Positions 1-7,474 of a DNA stretch of 64,000 nt are shown here, one piece after another. Positions within the stretch are counted from its first letter, which is position 1, and the number at the start of each line of letters is the position of its first letter. The notes beneath the pieces were generated by a model. The model had not been told where the DNA came from, ran no database searches, and saw nothing but the letters and a program-made list of their open reading frames with translations. Source of the stretch: Bacteroidota bacterium (GTDB lineage: Bacteria; Bacteroidota; Bacteroidia; Flavobacteriales; Weeksellaceae). Where the stretch lies: assembly GCA_023399595.1 (NCBI GenBank), contig JAEWOR010000033.1, forward strand, positions 124,001-188,000, in the 5' to 3' direction. The translations under genes were made by a program, and so were the position numbers.

Positions 1-888
1 ATGAATCATTTATATGTGGTGGACGAAAAAAACCGACTGATTGATGATTTAACTATTGGAACTTTACTTTTGGAAGAAGAAGATACTTTGGTATCAGACC
101 TTGCCGATAATCATTTTGTAGCCATCACCACAACAACCTCAAAAGAAGATGCCGTTTCTTATTTCGAGAAATACGACAGAACCGCTTTACCCATTATAAC
201 AGAAGCAGGAGTTTTGGTAGGAATTGTAACTATTGATGACATTTTAGATCAAATTGAACAACAAAATACCGAGGATATCCAAAAGTTCGGGGGTGTAGAT
301 GCGTTGGATGACCCTTATATTCAAACGCATTGGTTTGAAATGATAAAAAAGCGTGGACTTTGGTTAATTGTTCTTTTCTTACTTCAATTAATTACCGCAT
401 CGGTAATGGGATTTTATGAAACCGAGATTGGAAAAGCGGTAGTTTTAGCATTATTTATCCCACTTATTATTTCAAGTGGAGGTAATTCTGGATCTCAGGC
501 TGCAACGTTAATCATCCGTGCAATGGCGCTCCAAGAAATCACCTTAAAAGATTGGTGGCGAGTAATGCGAAAAGAATTGGTTACTGGGTTGTTTTTAGGA
601 ACATTACTAGGAATAATGGGCTTTTTCAGGATTATGTTTTGGCAAAAATTAGGTTGGTTTGATTATGGTGAATATTGGGTGTATGTTGGAATTAGCGCCG
701 CAATTTCTCTTGCAATGATTGTTCTTTGGGGAACTCTTTCTGGTTCTATGGTCCCTTTTATTCTTAAAAAATTCAACTTAGATCCTGCAACATCTTCCGC
801 TCCGTTTGTGGCAACTTTGGTGGACGTTACTGGTCTTATTATTTATTTTACAATTGCTGGACTTTTATTAACCGGAAAACTTTTGTAA
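1..888 (+). CDS. mgtE: Magnesium transporter MgtE, C-terminal part
   Basis: Inner-membrane Mg2+ channel or transporter. The gene enters from the left edge: MgtE proteins are about 450 residues and only the last 295 are here, so the ATG at base 1 is probably an internal methionine. The visible part holds the end of the CBS pair (about residues 30-85), which in this family senses cytoplasmic Mg2+. The hydrophobic transport domain follows (about 115-295), with the family signatures SSGGNSGSQAATL near residue 160 and SAPFVATLVDVTGLIIYF near 265. The next gene starts 18 bases downstream on the same strand, so the two are probably co-transcribed. Family assignment is firm. Confidence 0.93.
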   Translation: MNHLYVVDEKNRLIDDLTIGTLLLEEEDTLVSDLADNHFVAITTTTSKEDAVSYFEKYDRTALPIITEAGVLVGIVTIDDILDQIEQQNTEDIQKFGGVDALDDPYIQTHWFEMIKKRGLWLIVLFLLQLITASVMGFYETEIGKAVVLALFIPLIISSGGNSGSQAATLIIRAMALQEITLKDWWRVMRKELVTGLFLGTLLGIMGFFRIMFWQKLGWFDYGEYWVYVGISAAISLAMIVLWGTLSGSMVPFILKKFNLDPATSSAPFVATLVDVTGLIIYFTIAGLLLTGKLL

Positions 889-906
889 TTTTCGGAAAAC
901 CAATTT

Positions 907-1632
907 ATGAAAGTCGTTTCTTTAGTTCCCTCCATTACTGAAGCTTTATTTGATTTAGGTCTTTCTGAAAATGAAATTACAGGAAGAACAAAATTCTGTA
1001 TTCACCCTTCTGATAAAGTGGAAAAGGTTGAAATAGTGGGCGGAACAAAAAATCTTAATATTGAAAAAATTAAGTATTTACAACCCGACTTAATTATCGC
1101 AAACAAAGAAGAAAATGTAAAGGAACAAATTGAGGAGTTACAAAAAGATTTTAAAGTTCTTGTAACAGACATTTCCACTATTGAGGACAATTATTATCTT
1201 CTTAAAAATCTTGGAAATATTTTCCATAAACAAAACAAAGCTCAAGAATTTAATATTGCGACTTATGATGCTCTTCAATTAAAGCTTACAACACCCATCA
1301 AAGCAGCTTATCTTATTTGGAAAAATCCTTATATGACGATAGGTTCAGACACTTTTATTCATTATATTCTTCAAGAATTAGGATTTGAAAATGTTTTTAA
1401 AGACCAATTGCGCTATCCAGAGATTAATTTAGAAAATTTAGAAAATGCAGAGGTAATCATGTTATCTTCAGAGCCTTTTCCTTTTCAAGAAAAACATATT
1501 ATTGAACTCAAAGAAATTTATCCTGAAAAACAAATTATGATAGTGGATGGCGAAGCTTTTTCTTGGTATGGAACTCATATTGCAAAATCTAAAAACTATT
1601 ATAAAAGTTTAATTGAAAGTTTTCACCAATAA
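907..1632 (+). CDS. BtuF-like helical-backbone metal/cofactor-binding protein, no signal peptide
   Basis: A 241-residue protein of the periplasmic-binding fold used for cobalamin or iron-chelate capture (BtuF/FecB type). It begins VSLVPSITEALFDLGL, the usual first strand and helix of the family, and has the middle motif YLQPDLIIANKEEN. No signal peptide or lipobox is visible, so as read it is cytoplasmic. This is common for Flavobacteriia members of the group, and the ligand cannot be told from sequence. No ABC permease or ATPase gene is adjacent. The gene follows mgtE by 18 bases and is closed by a terminator. Confidence 0.75.
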   Translation: MKVVSLVPSITEALFDLGLSENEITGRTKFCIHPSDKVEKVEIVGGTKNLNIEKIKYLQPDLIIANKEENVKEQIEELQKDFKVLVTDISTIEDNYYLLKNLGNIFHKQNKAQEFNIATYDALQLKLTTPIKAAYLIWKNPYMTIGSDTFIHYILQELGFENVFKDQLRYPEINLENLENAEVIMLSSEPFPFQEKHIIELKEIYPEKQIMIVDGEAFSWYGTHIAKSKNYYKSLIESFHQ

Positions 1633-1661
1633 AAAAGACCCGATAAAATCGAGTCTTTTTA
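1633..1661. terminator. Intrinsic terminator, probably bidirectional
   Basis: An A-run, a short GC stem (GAC-CGA against TCG-GTC with one mismatch) and a T-run lie between the convergent ends of the BtuF-like gene and the TPR gene. Confidence 0.7.
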
Positions 1662-1679
1662 TTTTTATAGAAAAATTGA

Positions 1680-2696
1680 TTACTTCATTGTATCCAATTT
1701 CTTTTTAATCTCTGCAGCCTTATCGTTGTTCTTCGTAACCACATAAATTTCTCTTAATATAGTAAGAACATCTTTATCATTAGGAATTGCTTGATTCCAT
1801 TTTTCAGCGTATGGTAAAGCATTTGCAAATCTTGCTCTTCTAGCTTCAATATATTCTGTAGCTTTATCTGGGTTGGTTTTTCTAGCTTCATTAATGGCTT
1901 TTACAGCAGTCTCATCATCACCAATGGCTGTATAAACAAGATTTTGATACGCATTATTGAAAGTTGGATTCAACTCGATAGCCTTTTTAAATGAAGCAAT
2001 AGCATCGTTTACTGTAGCTTGATTTTTAGACTGCATTACTCCTAGATTATACCAATTGGTAGCATCATTAGGGTTTTTAGATAACTGTTCTTTAAGGCTA
2101 GCTACAAACTCATCTGTTTTACCCGAACCATAGAGCGCAGTCCCTTGAGATTCTTTCAATTTAGCACTATTAGGAAACTTTGTTAAGCCTTTTGTAATAA
2201 TAGATAATGCTTCATCATATTTCTTTTCAGTTAAAAGCAAAGTTGTCAAAGTTTCATATAAATCAGCTTCTACTCCACCAGTTTTCTCCATTCTAAAGTC
2301 GGAATAATCACCGCCTTTTTTCTTCATTAATTCCCAAGTAGCATGATCAAGTTCTACTGTTTCTCCAGATTTTTTTTCTTTAGCGGTATATTTAGTTTCC
2401 ATACCAGTAAATCCAGAATTTACCAAGTCATTATAAATAGTGATTGCTTCTGCATTTTTCCCAGCCAAAGCCAATGAAAGACCCGAATAATATTTATAGA
2501 TTTTATTGTCTTGTCCATTTGCTTTTAGCACATCATACAACTCCATAAACTTAGGAGCTGCTGCTGCATAATTTTTACCATTATAAGCATCCATAGCTGC
2601 TTTATTAATAGTTTGAATTTGTGCATTTACATCTTGCTTTTGAGAAAAAGCAAATACTGAAGTAAATATTGCTAAGCTTAAAACTAACTTTTTCAT
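1680..2696 (-). CDS. Secreted tetratricopeptide-repeat protein
   Basis: 338 residues. The N-terminal signal peptide (MKKLVLSLAIFTSVFAFSQ) predicts export to the periplasm. The rest is helical and reads as TPR units, clearest around residues 205-245 (ATNWYNLGVMQSKN then AIASFKKAIELNP). TPR arrays are protein-binding scaffolds, and no catalytic motif is visible. The start is 27 bases below the stop of gyrA on the same strand with no room for a strong promoter, so it may be co-transcribed with gyrA. The partner is unknown. Confidence 0.8.
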   Translation of the reverse strand: MKKLVLSLAIFTSVFAFSQKQDVNAQIQTINKAAMDAYNGKNYAAAAPKFMELYDVLKANGQDNKIYKYYSGLSLALAGKNAEAITIYNDLVNSGFTGMETKYTAKEKKSGETVELDHATWELMKKKGGDYSDFRMEKTGGVEADLYETLTTLLLTEKKYDEALSIITKGLTKFPNSAKLKESQGTALYGSGKTDEFVASLKEQLSKNPNDATNWYNLGVMQSKNQATVNDAIASFKKAIELNPTFNNAYQNLVYTAIGDDETAVKAINEARKTNPDKATEYIEARRARFANALPYAEKWNQAIPNDKDVLTILREIYVVTKNNDKAAEIKKKLDTMK

Positions 2697-2723
2697 TATA
2701 TAATTTGTTTTGAAAATTAAAAA

Positions 2724-5357
2724 TTATTCATCTTCTCCGCCCTCTTGCGCTTTGTTTTCTTCTTCTTCTATTTTCTTCAAGGCATCTTCATCACCTGTAT
2801 TGGTAAAAGAGTTATCGCCTGTTTGAGGTTCATCCTTGAATTCTGGAAGATCAGAATTTACAGAATCTTCACCATTTTCAGCACCTTCTTCCTCATCTTC
2901 AACATCTTTGTCCATTTCTACTTTGGCGATGGCTGCAATTTCGTCATTCTTTTTAAGGTTGATTACTCTTACACCTTGTGTATTTCTACCCATTACTCTC
3001 ATTTCATCCATTCCCATACGGATAGCCACACCAGATTTATTAATAATCATTAATCCATCCTCATCTGTAACATTTTGTATTGCAATAAGTTGACCTGTTT
3101 TCTCTGTGATATTTAAGGTAATAACCCCTTTTCCTCCACGATTGGTAATTCTATAATCTTCAACTGCTGTTCTCTTACCATAACCTTTCTCTGAAACCAC
3201 TAAAACTGTTTCTTTCTCCACATCGTTTACAACAATCATTCCAATTACCTCATCACCATCTTCAAGGGTAATTCCACGCACACCAATAGATCCTCTACCC
3301 ACTTCTCTTACTTTTTCTTCTGGGAAACGGATACACTTACCATTTTTAGTAGCAATCATAATTTGAGAAGTTCCATTAGTAAGATATGCACTTAATAATT
3401 GGTCATTTTCTCTAATTTCGATAGCATTAATACCGTTTACACGAGGACGAGAATACGCTTCCAAAGATGTTTTCTTGATGGTTCCGTTTTTGGTAATCAT
3501 CACTACACTCATTTGGTTGATATATTCTGTATCTTTTAAATCGTTGGTACGGATATATGCTTTAATCTTATCATCTGGTTCAATATTAATAAGGTTTTGC
3601 ACCGCTCTTCCCTTAGCTGTTTTAGATCCTTCAGGAATTTCGAAAACTCTCAGCCAATAACATTTTCCTTTTTCAGTAAAGAACAACATGTATTGGTGGT
3701 TGGTTGCAGAAACAATATATTCCAAAAAGTCTGAATCTCTTGTAGTAGCAGCTTTGTTACCAACACCTCCTCTACTTTGAATTTTGTATTCTGTAAGCGA
3801 TGTTCTCTTAATATATCCTGCGTGAGAAATAGTAAGTACCACTTGCTCATTTGGAATAATATCCTCAATAGACATTTCTCCACCAGAATAATCTATAGCT
3901 GTTCTTCTCTCGTCCCCGTATTTTTCTTTAACTTCAAGAAGTTCATCTTTTATAATTTGGTATCTTCTAGGCTCATTGGTTAAGATATCTTCTAAATCTT
4001 TAATTAAAGCCATAATTTCTTCGTATTCAGCACGGATTTTATCCAGCTCCATTCCCGTTAAACGAGCAAGACGAAGATCTAGAATAGCTTGAGCTTGAAT
4101 TTCAGACAGGTCAAACTCTGCAATTAAGCCTTCTTTAGCTTCATGAGGAGTAGATGAATGACGAATAATTGCAATAGCTTTATCCAAAGAATCTTGAGTT
4201 CCAATTACCTTCATGAAACCTTCCAGGATATGGGCTCTTTCTTTGGCTTTTTTAAGTTCGTATTCCGTTCTTCTAATAATTACTTCGTGTCTGTGATCTA
4301 CGAAATGATGAATAATATCTTTAAGATTCAACTGTTCTGGTCTTCCATCCACCAAAGCGATATTATTAACACTGAAAGAAGTTTGAAGTGCTGTATATTT
4401 ATACAACATATTCAATACTACATTTGGAATAGCATCATTTTTCAATTCGTAAACAATACGAAGACCTTTTCTGTCGGACTCATCACGAATTTCGTAGATA
4501 CCAGGAATTTTTTCATCTTTTACCAATTCTGCGGTTCTGGCAATCATTTCCGCTTTGTTCACTTGGTAAGGAACTTCAGTTACAATAATGGCATTTCTGT
4601 TACCAATTTCCTCAAAGTTTACTTTTGCTCTAAGAACAATTCTTCCTCTACCTGTATGGAAAGCATCTCTAACACCATCGTAACCATAAATAATACCACC
4701 AGTAGGGAAATCTGGAGCAACAATATGCTTCATTAAGTCATCAATACTAATGTCTTTATCGTCTACATACGCACAAATAGCGTCAATAGATTCGGATAAA
4801 TTATGAGGAGCCATATTGGTCGCCATACCCACAGCAATCCCCGACGCACCATTTACTAAAAGGTTAGGGATTTTTGTTGGAAGCACTTTAGGTTCCGTTA
4901 AACTATCGTCGAAGTTATTTTGAAAATCAACTGTTTCTTTATCTAAATCAGCAAGAATTTCGTCTGAAATTTTCTTCAAACGAGCTTCCGTATAACGCAT
5001 TGCAGCAGGTGGATCTCCATCCATGGAACCAAAGTTACCTTGCCCGTCCACTTGAGTATATCTTAAACTCCATGGTTGAGCCATCCTAACCATTGCATCG
5101 TAAACAGAAGAATCTCCATGTGGGTGATATTTACCTAAAACATCCCCAACAATTCTCGCGGATTTTAAATATTTTCTATTGGAAAAAACACCAAGTCCAT
5201 ACATACCGTACAGAACTCTTCTGTGAACAGGTTTTAATCCGTCTCTTACATCTGGTAAAGCTCTCGAAACAATAACCGACATTGAATAATCAATGTAAGA
5301 GGACTTCATTTCATCAACAATATTGATAGGAATTAACCTTTCGCCTTCTTTATGCAT
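2724..5357 (-). CDS. gyrA: DNA gyrase subunit A
   Basis: Type II topoisomerase subunit that breaks and rejoins DNA, working with GyrB to introduce negative supercoils. 877 residues, normal length. Near the N terminus is SRALPDVRDGLKPVHRRVLY. The quinolone-determining region reads HPHGDSSVYDAM, so the serine and aspartate equivalent to E. coli S83 and D87 are both present. The active-site tyrosine is in AAMRYTEARL. The C-terminal DNA-wrapping domain has a GyrA-box variant, NRGGKG. The last 65 or so residues form a strongly acidic tail. The 150-base upstream region contains a perfect DnaA-box sequence. Confidence 0.98.
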   Translation of the reverse strand: MHKEGERLIPINIVDEMKSSYIDYSMSVIVSRALPDVRDGLKPVHRRVLYGMYGLGVFSNRKYLKSARIVGDVLGKYHPHGDSSVYDAMVRMAQPWSLRYTQVDGQGNFGSMDGDPPAAMRYTEARLKKISDEILADLDKETVDFQNNFDDSLTEPKVLPTKIPNLLVNGASGIAVGMATNMAPHNLSESIDAICAYVDDKDISIDDLMKHIVAPDFPTGGIIYGYDGVRDAFHTGRGRIVLRAKVNFEEIGNRNAIIVTEVPYQVNKAEMIARTAELVKDEKIPGIYEIRDESDRKGLRIVYELKNDAIPNVVLNMLYKYTALQTSFSVNNIALVDGRPEQLNLKDIIHHFVDHRHEVIIRRTEYELKKAKERAHILEGFMKVIGTQDSLDKAIAIIRHSSTPHEAKEGLIAEFDLSEIQAQAILDLRLARLTGMELDKIRAEYEEIMALIKDLEDILTNEPRRYQIIKDELLEVKEKYGDERRTAIDYSGGEMSIEDIIPNEQVVLTISHAGYIKRTSLTEYKIQSRGGVGNKAATTRDSDFLEYIVSATNHQYMLFFTEKGKCYWLRVFEIPEGSKTAKGRAVQNLINIEPDDKIKAYIRTNDLKDTEYINQMSVVMITKNGTIKKTSLEAYSRPRVNGINAIEIRENDQLLSAYLTNGTSQIMIATKNGKCIRFPEEKVREVGRGSIGVRGITLEDGDEVIGMIVVNDVEKETVLVVSEKGYGKRTAVEDYRITNRGGKGVITLNITEKTGQLIAIQNVTDEDGLMIINKSGVAIRMGMDEMRVMGRNTQGVRVINLKKNDEIAAIAKVEMDKDVEDEEEGAENGEDSVNSDLPEFKDEPQTGDNSFTNTGDEDALKKIEEEENKAQEGGEDE

Positions 5358-5436
5358 AAATTTTGTTATTTTATTATCTTTAAAAACACTTTTTAGGGTG
5401 CTTTAAAAAAACTTATTTCTTTTTTGAATCAACGTG

Positions 5437-5444
5437 CTAATTTA
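5437..5444 (-). promoter_or_regulatory. Possible -7 box for gyrA
   Basis: On the minus strand this reads TAAATTAG, one mismatch from the Bacteroidota -7 consensus TAnnTTTG, about 80 bases upstream of the gyrA start. No convincing upstream TTG was found. Confidence 0.35.
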
Positions 5445-5473
5445 CGAAATTTTTACCGATTTTTGCAGTGAAC

Positions 5474-5482
5474 TTATCCACA
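5474..5482 (+). promoter_or_regulatory. DnaA-box sequence upstream of gyrA
   Basis: TTATCCACA, identical to the strong E. coli DnaA box, lies in the divergent intergenic region between gyrA and the DUF4286-like gene. A single box may be chance or may link the neighbouring genes to DnaA. Confidence 0.35.
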
Positions 5483-5507
5483 AATTCTTAAAAAAATAAT
5501 AAAATTA

Positions 5508-5822
5508 ATGAGTATCCTAAGCCTTACATTTCATTGTACACGAGAGAAGATAAATGAATGGGAAAAATATATAGACGAAAACCTTATTTTGATGACTGAA
5601 AATTTGATGGATGTGGAACAATACATCCTTTCTGAAGTTGAAAGTGATTATATACAGGAGGGAAAAAACTATAATCTTTTATTGATTTTTGATAACAATG
5701 ATTTACGAAATGATTTTGTAGAAAGTGAATTCAAAAACATTGAAGAAAGAATTAATAAAGAATTCGCTGATCAGGTGATGATTTTCAATACTTTTCTGAA
5801 TCCAAAAAAAAAGAGAATATAA
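5508..5822 (+). CDS. Small cytoplasmic protein, DUF4286-like
   Basis: 104 residues with no signal peptide or membrane segment. An alternating strand and helix pattern and a short length resemble the ferredoxin-like DUF4286 family common in Bacteroidota. The tail is very basic (NPKKKRI). It is divergent from gyrA and followed directly by a hairpin terminator. Function is unknown, and the family call is from memory of similar sequences. Confidence 0.65.
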   Translation: MSILSLTFHCTREKINEWEKYIDENLILMTENLMDVEQYILSEVESDYIQEGKNYNLLLIFDNNDLRNDFVESEFKNIEERINKEFADQVMIFNTFLNPKKKRI

Positions 5823-5852
5823 AAAAAGAGCTCAGTTTTGAGCTCTTTTTTT
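5823..5852. terminator. Bidirectional intrinsic terminator
   Basis: A perfect 12-base stem AAAAAGAGCTCA/TGAGCTCTTTTT with a 4-base loop, A-run on one side and T-run on the other, sits between convergent genes. Confidence 0.9.
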
Positions 5853-5853
5853 A

Positions 5854-6225
5854 TTAATCATCGTGATGTTTATATTTTTTATTTTTTTTGTGTTTTTTAT
5901 CATTATACCTATAATCATCATCGTAATAATACCCTTTTTTCTTTACTTGTCCGGGTGCATAATCTTTCGCTTTTCCACCATAGATTTTTTTGGCTTGTCC
6001 TGGAGGTAATTTTTTATAATGACCATCTTGGTTTATTATAATTATCTGCCCGTTTCTGTAAGAATAACCATTTCTATCTCTGTACACCACTCCTCTTCTG
6101 TAAGTTCCTCCATCTGGAGCTCTGTAAACACCATAACCATCATCATAAACATCTGTTTGCACTTCACAAGAAGTAAGCAATAATCCGATTGAAAGAACTG
6201 AAAATATCTTAGTAATTGTTTTCAT
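5854..6225 (-). CDS. Tyr/Lys-rich lipoprotein of unknown function
   Basis: 123 residues. The signal peptide ends in the lipobox LLLTSC (Cys about residue 20), so the mature protein should be lipid-anchored in the envelope. The mature part is very rich in Tyr, Gly, Asp and Lys, with two related segments LPPGQAKKIYGG and YAPGQVKKKGYY and a terminal run of Lys and His. This composition suggests a flexible, charged surface protein, and no enzyme motif is visible. Similar short lipoproteins are frequent in Chryseobacterium-like genomes. Confidence 0.7.
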   Translation of the reverse strand: MKTITKIFSVLSIGLLLTSCEVQTDVYDDGYGVYRAPDGGTYRRGVVYRDRNGYSYRNGQIIIINQDGHYKKLPPGQAKKIYGGKAKDYAPGQVKKKGYYYDDDYRYNDKKHKKNKKYKHHDD

Positions 6226-6336
6226 AACATTTCCTTTAAGTTAATACCATGAACATTTCAATGATGATGCCAAAATTGATTTCCGAAGAGTTTTAGTTTT
6301 AAAATACCCCAACAATATTTAGCAATATTACAGCTT

Positions 6337-6843
6337 TTACAAGCCTTCAGCAGCTACTTTTCTGCTTCTTCTTTCCATGAGTAAAACATCAATCCACTGA
6401 TTTCTAATTTTTGCAATTTTGGTGCGCGTTCCCACAATTCTGAAACCAAATTTCTGCAATAAAGAAATTGCAGCTTTATTATCTGGTAGAATATTAAGTT
6501 GTAAGGTCCAAAAATCATGTTCCTCACTGTCTATAATGAGTTTTTTCATCAACACTGCTCCCAAACCATTACCATGCAAATGTGGAGCCACATAAATACT
6601 TACTTCTGCAACTCCGCTATAAAAATCTTTTTTACTGTAAGGCCTTAACGAACACCAACCTACCACTTCACTAGACTCATCCTCTAAAACAAATCTGCAA
6701 ATATTAAAATTATTAGTATCCCAAGCTTCCCAAGTGGGTACATTTTGCTCTGTAAGGGTATCTGCAATTGCAATATTTTCTTTTAATATTTCCAACACTT
6801 TTTTCCCATCACTAGACTGCATAGAACGAATTTCGTAATTCAT
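6337..6843 (-). CDS. GNAT-family N-acetyltransferase, phosphinothricin-acetyltransferase-like
   Basis: 168 residues, a single GNAT domain that transfers acetyl from acetyl-CoA to an amine. The order of motifs fits the Pat/YncA branch: the N-terminal strand IRSMQSSDGKKVLEIL, VGWCSLRPY, the acetyl-CoA motif A VSIYVAPHLHGNGLGAVLM (near residue 88), and LNILPDNKAAISLLQKFGF (near 120). The substrate cannot be read from sequence. Relatives acetylate phosphinothricin, methionine sulfoximine or similar amino-acid analogues. It is 15 bases below the DUF421 gene, so the two are likely one transcript. Confidence 0.82.
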   Translation of the reverse strand: MNYEIRSMQSSDGKKVLEILKENIAIADTLTEQNVPTWEAWDTNNFNICRFVLEDESSEVVGWCSLRPYSKKDFYSGVAEVSIYVAPHLHGNGLGAVLMKKLIIDSEEHDFWTLQLNILPDNKAAISLLQKFGFRIVGTRTKIAKIRNQWIDVLLMERRSRKVAAEGL

Positions 6844-6858
6844 ATAAGTATTTTTTAT

Positions 6859-7371
6859 TTATAATTTTCTCCTAAATATTTTTCTTCTTTTGTATCTTGT
6901 AAAATGCGTTTTATCCTCCGAATTGGAAGAAATAACACTAATATTTCCATCAACTTCTAAAATAGCGAGTTTCACATTTTTTATACCATCCACTCCATGT
7001 TCACGAATAGATTCATTTAACTCATCTTCAGAAATCGAGGTTTCTTCTAATGCTTTAGAATACAATTCTCCGTCCCTTATTAAAACAGTAGGTTCAGATT
7101 CAACAAAATTTCTGATGGCAGAATTTTTAAGAATAAATTTTTTAAGCAAAAAGTTAGCTATAAACAACACCAAAGCCGCCACCAAACCACCCTCTAAACT
7201 TGTGTTTTCTCCAACCATTGCGTTTTGAACAGAATTAGAAATGAGTAACAGCAAAATAATATCTCCTGCATTTAATTGAGAAAGTTGGTTTTTACCAAAA
7301 ACCCGAATGGCAACTATCATAAAAAGATAGACACATAAAGATCTCACGATAATATCTAAAACACCATCCAT
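6859..7371 (-). CDS. DUF421 (YetF-like) membrane protein
   Basis: 170 residues. Hydrophobic helices at about 5-25, 35-52 and 60-77 are followed by a soluble C-terminal part. The segment IRDGELYSKALEETSISEDELNESIREHG is the usual DUF421 core, and KNVKLAILEVDGNISVI is its closing strand pair. DUF421 proteins such as B. subtilis YetF and YdfR are inner-membrane proteins, some linked to spore or stress physiology, but the molecular role is not settled. It heads a two-gene unit with the GNAT enzyme. Confidence 0.85.
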   Translation of the reverse strand: MDGVLDIIVRSLCVYLFMIVAIRVFGKNQLSQLNAGDIILLLLISNSVQNAMVGENTSLEGGLVAALVLFIANFLLKKFILKNSAIRNFVESEPTVLIRDGELYSKALEETSISEDELNESIREHGVDGIKNVKLAILEVDGNISVISSNSEDKTHFTRYKRRKIFRRKL

Positions 7372-7412
7372 AATGTAAATGTAAGAAATATGAAATTATA
7401 TTGTTCATAAAA

Positions 7413-7440
7413 AAAAGAGGCTATAAAAATAACCTCTTTT
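7413..7440 (-). terminator. Intrinsic terminator after uvrA
   Basis: Stem AAAAGAGG/CCTCTTTT with a 12-base A/T-rich loop, located just below the uvrA stop. Confidence 0.75.
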
Positions 7441-7474
7441 GTATGCTCAACTTAGAAATATTTTATTAAAAAAT

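Noticed and set aside
4158..4736. 192-codon plus-strand open frame opposite gyrA
   Set aside because: Composition is that of an antisense shadow of a conserved coding region, with no start signal or family resemblance.
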